A DNA stretch of 64,000 nucleotides from Butyribacter intestini. GTDB taxonomy: Bacteria; Bacillota; Clostridia; Lachnospirales; Lachnospiraceae. The DNA lies in the NCBI GenBank assembly GCA_001414325.1, contig LLKB01000008.1, positions 3,037 through 67,036 of the forward strand. The letters are read 5' to 3'. Numbering within the stretch: position 1 is the stretch's first letter; every line of letters begins with the position of its first letter. The position numbers and the translations under genes are program-made. Below, piece after piece: positions 20,936 through 29,566 of the stretch. The notes under the pieces are model-generated. The model worked only from the letters and a program-made list of their open reading frames with translations. It was not told the DNA's origin and searched no databases.

Positions 20936-21697
20936 ATGGGGAGAATAATTGCAATATCAAATCAAAAGGGTGGTGTAGGTAAAACTACTACTGCAATAAA
21001 TTTATCAGCTTGTCTGGCTGAAAAAGATAAAAAAGTTTTGACGATTGATATGGATCCTCAGGGAAATACAACGAGTGGGTTGGGAATTGACAAAAATGAA
21101 GTTGAAGATACGAGTTATGAAGTCCTGTTAGGCGAGGCTAAGATAGAAAATGCTATAACTAAATCAATTATGGATGGGTTATTTGTAGTTCCGTCAGAAA
21201 GAGGCTTGGCCGGAGCTGAAATTGAACTTATTGGGAAAGTAGACAGAGAGTTTATATTAAAAAAGGAAGTTGAAAGAATAAAAGATGACTATGATTTTAT
21301 TATAATTGACTGTCCACCATCATTAAATACGCTTACTGTTAATGCAATGACTACGGCTGATACGGTGATAGTACCTATTCAATGTGAGTATTATGCATTA
21401 GAAGGACTCAGCGAATTAATGTACACAATCCAGCTTGTTAAAGAGAGATTAAATAATGAACTTGAAATTGAGGGAATCGTATTCACTATGTATGATGCAA
21501 GAACTTGTTTGTCATTACAGGTTGTAGAAAATGTAAAAGAGAATATCGATAAGAAAATATATAAATCAATTATTCCAAGAAATGTAAGGCTTGCGGAGGC
21601 TCCAAGCTATGGACAGCCAATTAATTTGTATTCGCCCAGATCCGCTGGAGCGGAAGCATATAGGGCTTTAGCAGATGAGGTTATTGCAAGAAAATAA
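20936..21697 (+). CDS. parA: chromosome partitioning ATPase ParA (Soj)
   Basis: ParA/Soj is a Walker-type ATPase that acts with ParB in origin segregation and controls DnaA activity in Firmicutes. The 253-residue protein has the deviant Walker A KGGVGKTTTAINLSA, TIDMDPQGNTTSGLG, Walker B DFIIIDCPPSL, and the conserved IPRNVRLAEAPSYGQPI near the C-terminus. There is no N-terminal helix-turn-helix, so it is the chromosomal type. The ribosome binding site GAGGTG stands 6 bp upstream. It is followed 21 bp later by parB. Confidence 0.96.
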   Translation: MGRIIAISNQKGGVGKTTTAINLSACLAEKDKKVLTIDMDPQGNTTSGLGIDKNEVEDTSYEVLLGEAKIENAITKSIMDGLFVVPSERGLAGAEIELIGKVDREFILKKEVERIKDDYDFIIIDCPPSLNTLTVNAMTTADTVIVPIQCEYYALEGLSELMYTIQLVKERLNNELEIEGIVFTMYDARTCLSLQVVENVKENIDKKIYKSIIPRNVRLAEAPSYGQPINLYSPRSAGAEAYRALADEVIARK

Positions 21698-21718
21698 GTT
21701 ATGAAAGGAAAACATATT

Positions 21719-22663
21719 ATGGCTAAGAAAGGTCTTGGAAAAGGTATCGATGTATTGATACCGCAGGCAAAAGAAAAAACTAAGTCAGAAAAAGAAAACA
21801 TAAAGACAAAAGAAGTTATCAAAGAGGTTGTTAAGGAAGTTATTAAAGAGGTTGATACCATAGATATTAATAAAATAGAACCTAATAAAAATCAGCCTAG
21901 AAAGAGTTTTGATGAAGATTCTATACATGAACTTGCTGAGTCAATTAAATTGAGGGGGATCATTCAACCACTTGTAGTGCAAAAGGGCGAAAAAGGGTTA
22001 TATACAATTATTGCAGGAGAGAGAAGATGGAGGGCTGCAAAAATAGCCGGACTTAAGGATATTCCGGTAGTTGTGAAAAATTACAGCAATCAGGAAATAA
22101 TGGAGATTGCACTTATTGAGAATATTCAAAGAGAAGACTTAAATCCCATTGAAGAAGCAGAGGCATATGAACAGCTTATAAAGGAATATAATCTGAGACA
22201 GGATGAAGTTGCTGAAAAAGTGTCAAAGAGCAGGGTGGCTATAACTAATTCACTCAGACTTCTCAAATTGGATGAGAGAGTAAGACGGATGGTTATTGAG
22301 GAAAAATTAAAAAGTGGTCACGCAAGAACGCTTATTCCAATAGAAGATGGGGATTTGCAATATGAAATTGCACAGAAAATTTTTGATGAAAAGTTAAGTG
22401 TAAGAGATACAGAAAAACTTGTTAAGAATATTTTGAACGGAAAGAGTAAGAAAAAAGAAAATAAAAAACAGGTAAATTCTCAGGAAGAAATAATTTATAA
22501 GAGATTTGAAGAAGATTTAAAAATGACTTTTGGAACAAAAGTTAATATTAACAGAAAATCAAAAGATAGGGGAAAAATTGAAATTGAGTATTATTCACAG
22601 AGTGAATTTGAAAGAATACTTGAATTAATTCATGGAATTAAAGACGAGAGAGAGGCAGACTAA
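21719..22663 (+). CDS. parB: chromosome partitioning protein ParB (Spo0J)
   Basis: ParB is a CTP-dependent DNA clamp that loads at parS and recruits SMC. The 314-residue protein starts MAKKGLGKGIDVLIPQ, followed by a Lys/Glu/Val linker with repeated KEV units. The N-domain shows IEPNKNQPRKSF, GERRWRAAKIAGL (CTP pocket) and ENIQREDLNPIEEAEAYEQL; then come a helix-turn-helix (QDEVAEKVSKSRVAITNSLRLLKL) and a C-terminal dimerisation segment. The ATG at 21719 is preceded by AAAGGA; the ATG at 21701 overlaps that site. The two perfect parS sites lie upstream. Confidence 0.96.
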   Translation: MAKKGLGKGIDVLIPQAKEKTKSEKENIKTKEVIKEVVKEVIKEVDTIDINKIEPNKNQPRKSFDEDSIHELAESIKLRGIIQPLVVQKGEKGLYTIIAGERRWRAAKIAGLKDIPVVVKNYSNQEIMEIALIENIQREDLNPIEEAEAYEQLIKEYNLRQDEVAEKVSKSRVAITNSLRLLKLDERVRRMVIEEKLKSGHARTLIPIEDGDLQYEIAQKIFDEKLSVRDTEKLVKNILNGKSKKKENKKQVNSQEEIIYKRFEEDLKMTFGTKVNINRKSKDRGKIEIEYYSQSEFERILELIHGIKDEREAD

Positions 22664-22665
22664 AA

Positions 22666-23193
22666 ATGAAATTATTTAATGAATTTGGAATTGATATTGG
22701 ATATGTTGTGTTAGGTATGGCAGGGGTAATATTGCTTATGTTTATTATGCTAATTGTGACAATGGCAAAAAACAGCAGTACAAGAAAAAAATATAAAAAA
22801 TTTATGGCTGGCGAAAATGGAAAAAATCTCGAAAAAGCTATTTTAGATAAGTTTTCGACAGTAGATGTGCTGGAGGCAGAAGTTCATGAACTTAGTGAGA
22901 GAGTTGAAAATGTATCTGGGCGACTTGTTTCGTCATATCAAAAAATAGGACTTGTAAAATATGATGCATTTAAGGAAATAGGTGGAAAACTTAGTTTTGT
23001 ACTTGTTTTGCTTACTGAAGAGGACAATGGTTTTATTATAAATTCTATGCACAGTTCAAGAGAAGGCTGTTTTACATATGCTAAAGAAGTTGTAAACGGA
23101 GAAGCCTTTGTGATTTTATCTGAAGAAGAACAGCAGGCTCTCGAGGAGGCAAAATCAAATATCGGTCTTAAGAAGTTTTCAGATGGAGAGTAA
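22666..23193 (+). CDS. DUF4446 family membrane protein
   Basis: The 175-residue protein has one N-terminal transmembrane helix (about residues 13-34, GYVVLGMAGVILLMFIMLIV), a coiled-coil-prone middle (VLEAEVHELSERVENVSGRL), and the DUF4446 core SYQKIGLVKYDAFKEIGGKL, FVLVLLTEEDNGFIINSMHS and SREGCFTYAKEVVNGEA. The family is commonly found directly after parB in Clostridia and has no established function. It starts 3 bp after the parB stop, so co-translation with parA-parB is likely, suggesting a membrane-linked role in origin handling (inference). Confidence 0.88.
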   Translation: MKLFNEFGIDIGYVVLGMAGVILLMFIMLIVTMAKNSSTRKKYKKFMAGENGKNLEKAILDKFSTVDVLEAEVHELSERVENVSGRLVSSYQKIGLVKYDAFKEIGGKLSFVLVLLTEEDNGFIINSMHSSREGCFTYAKEVVNGEAFVILSEEEQQALEEAKSNIGLKKFSDGE

Positions 23194-23300
23194 TATATAT
23201 ATAAATTGTTCTGGAGAGTGAAATACAATAATTTTTTAGACCGAGAGTAATATATAAAAAGTTTTTTACCGGAGAGTAATATATAAAAAGTTTTCTGTTT
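23185..23300 (+). repeat. four tandem ~29-bp repeats
   Basis: Copies of GGAGAGTAATATATA start at 23185, 23213, 23242 (CGAGAG) and 23271, spaced 28-29 bp. The first copy contains the stop codon of the DUF4446 gene, so the array grew out of the gene's 3' end. Each GGAGAG resembles a ribosome binding site, but no reading frame follows. The rest of the gap to 23515 holds two hairpins. Confidence 0.75.
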
Positions 23301-23348
23301 GAAACTGAAATAAGAATATATGAAATAAGAGTATATGAAATATATAAA

Positions 23349-23385
23349 AAAGGTTGCTGGAAAATTCAGCAGCCTTTTAATTTTA
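23349..23385 (+). terminator. rho-independent terminator of the parAB operon
   Basis: GGTTGCTG/CAGCAGCC (8 bp with one G-T pair, 7-nt loop) is followed by TTTTAATTTT. It lies 155 bp beyond the DUF4446 stop. Confidence 0.8.
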
Positions 23386-23419
23386 GTGTATATTCGTAAA
23401 TATAATTTTATAAATAACA

Positions 23420-23460
23420 TTATAAGAATATCAGGAAAATGGCTTCTGATATTCTTATAA
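23420..23460. terminator. 15-bp hairpin between convergent units
   Basis: TTATAAGAATATCAG and its exact complement enclose an 11-nt loop, 55 bp from the end of the alarmone synthetase gene. It probably ends the minus-strand transcript; the T content after the stem is modest in both directions. Confidence 0.55.
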
Positions 23461-23515
23461 GTAAATAAATATATGTGTTATGCTTTTTTAAAATAAATGT
23501 AGCATATATGCAGCA

Positions 23516-24259
23516 CTATTCTGATACTACACTGCCATATAGAGATTTTAATTCTGATGGAATAGTATCAGATTTTTCTTTTGAAATATGTGCAGGCAAG
23601 TCATCTGTAACAAATGAACCGCCGTTAAAATCATCGTGATAGTGTTTTACATCTTCGTTGATAGAAAACATTTTCTGGTCAAGAAATGAGATAATATTTG
23701 CACATTCTTTAAGTTCTTCTCTGATACCATCAGGAGCTTTTCCGTCAAATTTGTAATATATCTTATGCTCAAGGCTCGCCCAAAAATCCATAGCTATTGT
23801 GCGTATCTGTATTTCAACCTTTGTATCTATTTTGTCATTAGAAAGAAAAATAGGAATAGATACTATCATATGGTAGCTTGTATATCCATTAGGTTTTGGA
23901 TTGGCGATATAATCTTTGACACGCAGTACAGTTACATCGCTTTGCTTGGCTATAGCATCTGCTATACGGTATATGTCTGAAGTAAAGGTACAGATGATGC
24001 GTACCCCTGCAACATCATTTACATATCTGATAATATTTTCTACGGTAAGCTCTCTGTTGTTTATACGCATTTTACGAGCTATACTGTCAGCAGATTTAAT
24101 ACGCGAAGATATGTGTTCTATCGGGTTATACTGATGAGCTAGTTTAAATTCGTTATTTAATATTTCTATCTTGGTACATATTTCTTTTAATACTGCATCG
24201 TAAAGCAGTAATGCTCGCTGCCATTCTTCTTCTTCATCATAATATATTGGTACTTCCAT
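23516..24259 (-). CDS. small alarmone synthetase (RelQ/YjbM-type GTP pyrophosphokinase)
   Basis: The enzyme transfers pyrophosphate from ATP to GTP/GDP to make (p)ppGpp. The 247-residue protein is a stand-alone RelA_SpoT synthetase domain: RIKSADSIARKM (substrate-binding helix), VNDVAGVRIICTF, VKDYIANPKPNGYTSYHMIV and KVEIQIRTIAMDFWASLEHK. There is no HD hydrolase, TGS or ACT domain, so it makes but does not degrade the alarmone. The C-terminal 60 residues are acidic and hydrophilic. The ribosome binding site AAGGGGGG precedes the ATG. It is monocistronic and convergent with the parAB operon. Confidence 0.92.
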   Translation of the reverse strand: MEVPIYYDEEEEWQRALLLYDAVLKEICTKIEILNNEFKLAHQYNPIEHISSRIKSADSIARKMRINNRELTVENIIRYVNDVAGVRIICTFTSDIYRIADAIAKQSDVTVLRVKDYIANPKPNGYTSYHMIVSIPIFLSNDKIDTKVEIQIRTIAMDFWASLEHKIYYKFDGKAPDGIREELKECANIISFLDQKMFSINEDVKHYHDDFNGGSFVTDDLPAHISKEKSDTIPSELKSLYGSVVSE

Positions 24260-24290
24260 AAAAACCCCCCTTGATATAAAATGTACTACT

Positions 24291-24470
24291 AACCGTTTGA
24301 AAAGTAAGTTTGGTATTAATTAGCTGAAAACAAAATAAAAAGATTTTTGTTTTGTGTTTTCAGTTTAAAATATAAACTTGATATTAGTTAATTGGAAATA
24401 TCAAATTAACTAATAGTGTTTAGCTGTTTTTAATTTAAAATATAAGCCTGGTATTATTTAATTGAAACCG
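24291..24470. repeat. three spaced AT-rich repeats downstream of the glycosyltransferase gene
   Basis: A motif close to TTTAAAATATAAGCCTGGTA followed by TTATTTAATTGAAA recurs near 24291-24330, 24361-24400 and 24431-24470, at a period of about 70 bp with unrelated DNA between the copies. The last copy runs into the 3' end of the glycosyltransferase gene. The spacing is regular but the function is unknown. Confidence 0.5.
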
Positions 24471-25474
24471 TAAATTTTGTTACAAAAACGATATCCAAGA
24501 ATAATCACCTGTCTTCCGACTTTGCTCTTTAATTGTAATGGTCTGCCAAATTTTTTGTTTGTTATGTCTCGATACACACGCTTGCTGTTGCTTTTTAAAT
24601 AATCCCAAAGTTCCTGTCTTTTTCTAAGACTTTCAGGTGTACCGTCTTTAACAAGCAGAGCAGAACTGACTATCATCATCATAGCGAGATATTTTGTCAT
24701 GTATGATTGTAACTTTTTATTTTTTATTGATGAAAGATCATGAGAGTCAATCATAAGCTTGGTAACTTTAAGCTGCTGGTCGATTCTTTTTATCATAATG
24801 GCTTCATTTACAGACTGGTCTTCACGCCCGATAAAATACCTATACAGATCTACATCGAGGTAAAAGATAGTGTTTACATATGGTAGTGGAATGTAGGCGT
24901 ATAAGTTATCAACATAAAATGTATGCTCAGGTAATTTGAGGCTGCAATCTCTTAAAAGTTTTGTTCTGTAAATTATGGAATGCATAAGTAAATTTTGACT
25001 CATTTTAAAATGTTTTACATCTTTCCAGCCTATAAATTCATTGCATGGAATTGCACTGTGATAATTAATAGCCTTATGTTTATGTGCACTAGGTTTTTCA
25101 TATACATAATTGCTTATAAGCATATCAAGTTGTTTGGAATCAGTTACAATTTCGCGTAAAAAGTCAAGAACTTTGACAAGGCTCTCTTTATCGAACCAGT
25201 CGTCACTGTCTAAAACTTTGAAGTAAAGACCGGTGGCATTTGCAAGACCCGTATTAACAGCCGAGCCATGTCCGCCATTTTCTTTATGGATGGCACGCAC
25301 GATTCCCGGATATTTTTTTTCATACTTAAGTGCTATATCAAGAGTGTTGTCCGATGAACCGTCGTCAACAACGAGAATTTCAATGTCATCCCCACCTATA
25401 AGTGCTGAGTTAATAGCTTTTTCCATGTATTCCTGTGAGTTATAACTAGGAATAGTTACGCTTAATAGTTTCAT
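24458..25474 (-). CDS. family 2 glycosyltransferase
   Basis: This GT-A-fold enzyme probably transfers a sugar from a nucleotide donor to a cell-surface glycan or lipid. The 338-residue protein starts KLLSVTIPSYNSQEYMEKAI and shows VVDDGSSDNTLDIA, KENGGHGSAVNTGL and the metal-binding DSDDWFD (DxD) near residue 90. The C-terminal half is not diagnostic and is Lys-rich near the end. No transmembrane segment is visible. The ATG at 25474 follows GGAGATATT; the longer frame overlaps that site. It stands alone, 188 bp downstream of the kinase operon, so a functional link to it is only positional. Confidence 0.88.
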   Translation of the reverse strand: MKLLSVTIPSYNSQEYMEKAINSALIGGDDIEILVVDDGSSDNTLDIALKYEKKYPGIVRAIHKENGGHGSAVNTGLANATGLYFKVLDSDDWFDKESLVKVLDFLREIVTDSKQLDMLISNYVYEKPSAHKHKAINYHSAIPCNEFIGWKDVKHFKMSQNLLMHSIIYRTKLLRDCSLKLPEHTFYVDNLYAYIPLPYVNTIFYLDVDLYRYFIGREDQSVNEAIMIKRIDQQLKVTKLMIDSHDLSSIKNKKLQSYMTKYLAMMMIVSSALLVKDGTPESLRKRQELWDYLKSNSKRVYRDITNKKFGRPLQLKSKVGRQVIILGYRFCNKIYGFN

Positions 25475-25661
25475 AATATCTCCAATCATTATTTATTAAT
25501 TGTAATCTTCCCTGCTGAAAGTCAGGAAGAGGTTCCAACTGTTAGCTGGGTTATTTATAGTTTACTTTAACACTATTATATAATGAAATTGAATTATATT
25601 AAAGGAAATAATTCTTAATTATTTATAACATTTGTGATTTATAACTTTTTAGCAAAAAAAA

Positions 25662-27785
25662 TTAAATACCGATGTCAAATGATTCAGAGTCAGTGTAAAT
25701 AATATAGCCGGATGATGCCTGAGATAATTTTTTTTGCAATAGGGTTGAGGAGAGCGATGAAAAGAATGTGCTTTTGATTTTTCCATAGCTGTCATAAGTA
25801 CATAAAACGGTATTTTTATAACTGCTGTCCTGTGGAAGATTAGCTGCATTCAAAAGTATGTCGGAAAGAATTGGAAGTTGTTTTGATTTTATGTCAAATG
25901 CATTATTGTCTGAAAAAATCAGAGAGTCATCATCAAAATGCATAATGCCATTTTCAATTTTAAATGGAGCAAGAATGTCTGACAAAATTATGTTGTTAGT
26001 ATAATCTAAAGCCCTAAAAACTGCATAATAAAAATTACCGTTTTTAAGATAGAGTTCTGATGAGTTTATCTTTGATACAAAATTGGCAGGTGTGTTCTCA
26101 CAAAAATTAAAATAACATAAAGGAGCCGGTATGCCAATCTGGTATAAATCAGCATGATAATAATTTATCTTTTCTAAATCAATATTACTGCCCGGATTAA
26201 GGGGCAGTAAGGATAACGGAAAAATGGTTTTGTTAGTTTGGTTTAGAGTTATATCAAATATGAGGTTGCATGAAGTAAAGTTATCAAATGAAAAATAAAA
26301 TTCACAGTCAGCTTGAAGGCTTTTGTTAGCAGAACTAAAAATTTTCACATGATATTTTTTCTGATATAAAAATGGATAACTAAATGCTGGATAGTTTTTG
26401 GCTTCTATATTTTCTTTATGAGAAATATTTTTATTTGTTGAAGAAAGTGTAATAATGTCAGCATCGGACAGAAGCTTTTTTGAAGTGAGTGCATCATCCG
26501 GTGAGATAAAAAGTCCGCCTGACTCATCAGTGGTAAAAGTCTGAGGGTTGCTATAAGCATCAGCGGTTGAATTGTTTGACAAAGCGTTGGCAGTTGTATC
26601 AGATAACAAAGTATCGGCGGTTGAATTGCGTGATAAATTGTTAGAGGTTGTATCAGATGATGAAACACCAGCAGTTGCATCACATGAAGAAATTTCGAGC
26701 TTTACAGGCTGTTTATCATATGACCGTATATTAAAATATGCAGACAGTAAAAAGCTGTTTTTGTCCGAAGTTTCCTTTTTATGCATTACAATGTTTTTAC
26801 AGACAGATTTTGGGATTTTCAAGTAAATATCTTTTATTGTGCGAGTATAGTAATTGTTGCATGATACAGTTAGCACAACAGTTTCAGGTTTTGGAAAACG
26901 AACATTATAATAACCGTTTTTGTCACTTGTTGTATTTACGGTAAAATTATTGTTGGATATAGTTATATTTGCATTTTCAACCGGATTTCCTCCGGGAGTC
27001 ATGACAAAACCTGTTACAGACTGACCAACAAAGTGTTCTGCATAGTTAATGTTTAGTTTGCGTGAAGAAAGAGAGCAGGACATAGTATAAGTTCCATCCA
27101 TTGTTCTATCACCGGGAGTAAGCTGTTTTACAGCGTCATTATCAAGTTCATAGGTGATATATCTGCCGTTAGCAGATAAATTTTTAAACTGTCCTTTTAG
27201 CTCATGTTTCTGTTTTACAAGTTGTATATAAGATGATTTAACTTCGGATGTCTGCATAATTTTTGCTGCTTTTAATTTTACGGTATAGTTTATACTGTTG
27301 ACATAAGTTGATGGGAGAGAAAATGGTATTTCAGAGGTATCTTTTTTGACCGTTTTCGAAGCTTTTATTTTAACTGTTTTTTTGAGCGTAAGTTTTTGAT
27401 TTTTATTAATATCAGTAACAAAAGCTTTAATGGTTACGCTGCCTTTTTTGCGTGGATATAAAATACCGGAGTTTTGATTTATTGTTGCTAATTTGTTGTT
27501 GCTGACAGCAAATTTTATTTTTGCTTTTTTAGGAGGATTGACAATATTGTATTTGTAAGTTTTTCCGATATATATAGCATTATATCTGTTTTCAAAGCTT
27601 GTTTTGGTTGTTTTTCCGTGAGAGATTATAGGGGGAAATGTCAGTAATAAAGCCAGCGAAAAAATAGCACAAAAACTCATATTAATAAATAAAAAAAATA
27701 TTGCACCGTTTGCTCTCAATGTACAGTGGTTAATTGATTTAAATATTGTCGGGTGTATCGTCTTTTTATTAGTTGTTTTTCTCAT
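25662..27785 (-). CDS. secreted or anchored protein with BIG_2-like and carboxypeptidase-regulatory-like domains
   Basis: Function unknown. The 707-residue protein has one hydrophobic segment near residues 27-52 (IFFLFINMSFCAIFSLALLL) after a long basic N-terminus, so it is a signal anchor or secretion signal. A BIG_2-like domain follows (NNKLATINQNSGILYPRKKG), then a CarboxypepD_reg-like domain around residues 255-330 (GFVMTPGGNPVENANITISN, SDKNGYYNVRFP). Next comes a Ser/Thr/Asn-rich tract with an 18-residue repeat (SDTTANALSNNSTAD; DNA about 26553-26661), and a C-terminal half without a recognised fold. It is the third gene of a minus-strand unit, 72 bp after the kinase gene, and is unusually rich in Asn, Lys and Ser. 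Confidence 0.8.
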   Translation of the reverse strand: MRKTTNKKTIHPTIFKSINHCTLRANGAIFFLFINMSFCAIFSLALLLTFPPIISHGKTTKTSFENRYNAIYIGKTYKYNIVNPPKKAKIKFAVSNNKLATINQNSGILYPRKKGSVTIKAFVTDINKNQKLTLKKTVKIKASKTVKKDTSEIPFSLPSTYVNSINYTVKLKAAKIMQTSEVKSSYIQLVKQKHELKGQFKNLSANGRYITYELDNDAVKQLTPGDRTMDGTYTMSCSLSSRKLNINYAEHFVGQSVTGFVMTPGGNPVENANITISNNNFTVNTTSDKNGYYNVRFPKPETVVLTVSCNNYYTRTIKDIYLKIPKSVCKNIVMHKKETSDKNSFLLSAYFNIRSYDKQPVKLEISSCDATAGVSSSDTTSNNLSRNSTADTLLSDTTANALSNNSTADAYSNPQTFTTDESGGLFISPDDALTSKKLLSDADIITLSSTNKNISHKENIEAKNYPAFSYPFLYQKKYHVKIFSSANKSLQADCEFYFSFDNFTSCNLIFDITLNQTNKTIFPLSLLPLNPGSNIDLEKINYYHADLYQIGIPAPLCYFNFCENTPANFVSKINSSELYLKNGNFYYAVFRALDYTNNIILSDILAPFKIENGIMHFDDDSLIFSDNNAFDIKSKQLPILSDILLNAANLPQDSSYKNTVLCTYDSYGKIKSTFFSSLSSTLLQKKLSQASSGYIIYTDSESFDIGI

Positions 27786-27857
27786 ATAAAGTTCTCCTTT
27801 TTATTGATTTTAAAATATAATTTAATGCCTTTTTAAGTGTAACTTTTTGGTTATGGA

Positions 27858-29537
27858 CTAATATATTATTTCACAATCAGGCAAGCTTACTTTTAATTTT
27901 TTTATGGTACTTTTAGTGACTGCAGTTTCATTAATACATAATAGCTTTAGCGTTTTTAGTTCATATAAGGCAGAGAGGTTTTTAAGTTTTTTGTTATTGG
28001 ATATATCGAGGTTCTCAAGGTTTTTTAGTTCCTTTAAGGAAGTTATGTCATCAATTAAGTTTGAAGATATAACAAGTGTTTTTAGATTGAAAAGCTGTTT
28101 AAGAGAGTCGATATTTTTTATACGGTTGTCAGATAAATATAGTTCTCTGACTGATACAAATTCAGATAATCTGCTTATGTCAGAGATATTATTATTGTTC
28201 GCTGAAATAATAGTAACAGAGTTAATATCAAAGTTAATATTAAGTGTACTTTTAATACAATCTTCAGATAATAAAGTAATATTCTTGTCCTCAATATCAA
28301 TTTCTTTAACAGAAGATTTATTGATGTTGTCTTTCTTAATTTTTGAGTTATCGACATTGTCATTGCAATCAATTTTTGTGGTATTAGTGTTTTTGTCATT
28401 GCAATCAATTTCTGTAGAATCAGTGTTTTTGTTACTATTATCAATTTCTGCAGAATCAGTGTTTTTGTTATTAGTTTTATTTTCTTCGATAATTGCAACA
28501 GGTTCTTTTGTCTCATAGGAGATGGATATATTTTGGATGTTGTGGGCTGCAATTTTATCGGCATTATTAGGAGTGTAAAAAATTTTATACAGACTCAGTA
28601 TTGGTAAAATAACGGCTAATAAAATAGCAACAGTCATAAATGCAGGCGAGTTAATAATTTTTTGTATTGTAGGAGTAGGTTCTTCAATATGTGGTTTCAC
28701 CATTGGTCTTGTTTTTGTATTATTGAAAGGGTTATTTTCTGAATTAAAACTAATATAATATTTTATTTCGGAAATATCGTATTCAGCTTTAAAAGAGAGC
28801 AGTTCAGTTTTAAAAGCATTGATAGATGGATAACGATATTCCTGGATTTCAGAGGATGCTTTATTCAAAATATCAAAAAAATATTCAGGAATGTCCGTTG
28901 TATCTTGAACCGGATGGTCTTTAGCAGAAGTGTTATATCCGTGGCAAAGACTCAGAATTGTTTTTGCAAGTGAATATTCGTCAGACAGTTCATTTATCTG
29001 TACCAAATTTTTGGAATATGCTTTAAATTCAGGAGGAGAGTAGCCTTCTGTAAAATAAATATTGCGGCGTATTTTATTATTACTTTTTTTCTGGGAAGAT
29101 GAAAAGTCACCAATACAAAAAGTATTATCATCATTAAGATATATATTATTTGGTGATATATCCAGATGAAGAATATTGCTTGAGTGAAGCCTGATAATGC
29201 CGTCGCATAAGTCTAAGGCAAGGGTCAGAAGTTCATCAAAACAAAGTTTACTATAAATTATCTTATCTATAACAGACAATTTATAAGGATATACTGAAAC
29301 AGTAAAATTCTGGTATTTTTCTACTGAAACCGGGGTAAGCAGATGTGTATCATTTATATGTGAAACTGCCTTTAAAATGCAATGTTGTTTATGAACATAT
29401 GGGGTTATCTTGATAATGCGGAGATTACCACTATTAGTCTGTTCAGACTTATAAACAAAACAGTCATGAGTTATGTATATCAAGTCGGTTATCGGATATT
29501 TTTTTAAAAGTTTTTTAGGTGCATTATTTAAAAACAT
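27858..29537 (-). CDS. transmembrane Ser/Thr protein kinase with extracellular leucine-rich repeats
   Basis: The 559-residue protein has an N-terminal Hanks-type kinase domain: K43 in RIIKITP as candidate beta-3 lysine, HLDISPNN at 124-131 as catalytic loop (Asp126), GDFSSS at 143-148 in place of DFG, and YSPPEF at 166-171 as the APE region. No glycine-rich loop is obvious. A transmembrane helix at about 299-321 follows. Then come three 12-residue Asn/Asp repeats (NKNTDSTEID, about 358-393), and SDS22-like leucine-rich repeats from about 445 to 540 (LKNLENLDISNNKKLKNLSA). The predicted topology is cytosolic kinase, outside LRR sensor. The ATG at 29537 follows GGAGGTAACT. It lies between two secreted proteins whose products are candidate ligands or substrates. 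Confidence 0.88.
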   Translation of the reverse strand: MFLNNAPKKLLKKYPITDLIYITHDCFVYKSEQTNSGNLRIIKITPYVHKQHCILKAVSHINDTHLLTPVSVEKYQNFTVSVYPYKLSVIDKIIYSKLCFDELLTLALDLCDGIIRLHSSNILHLDISPNNIYLNDDNTFCIGDFSSSQKKSNNKIRRNIYFTEGYSPPEFKAYSKNLVQINELSDEYSLAKTILSLCHGYNTSAKDHPVQDTTDIPEYFFDILNKASSEIQEYRYPSINAFKTELLSFKAEYDISEIKYYISFNSENNPFNNTKTRPMVKPHIEEPTPTIQKIINSPAFMTVAILLAVILPILSLYKIFYTPNNADKIAAHNIQNISISYETKEPVAIIEENKTNNKNTDSAEIDNSNKNTDSTEIDCNDKNTNTTKIDCNDNVDNSKIKKDNINKSSVKEIDIEDKNITLLSEDCIKSTLNINFDINSVTIISANNNNISDISRLSEFVSVRELYLSDNRIKNIDSLKQLFNLKTLVISSNLIDDITSLKELKNLENLDISNNKKLKNLSALYELKTLKLLCINETAVTKSTIKKLKVSLPDCEIIY

Positions 29538-29566
29538 AGTTACCTCCTTTTTTATAAAAGAATTAT

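Noticed and set aside
25490..25661. Structured RNA before the glycosyltransferase gene (CTTCC/GGAAG stem with bulge)
   Set aside because: Only one short imperfect stem is visible and it matches no riboswitch I recognise.
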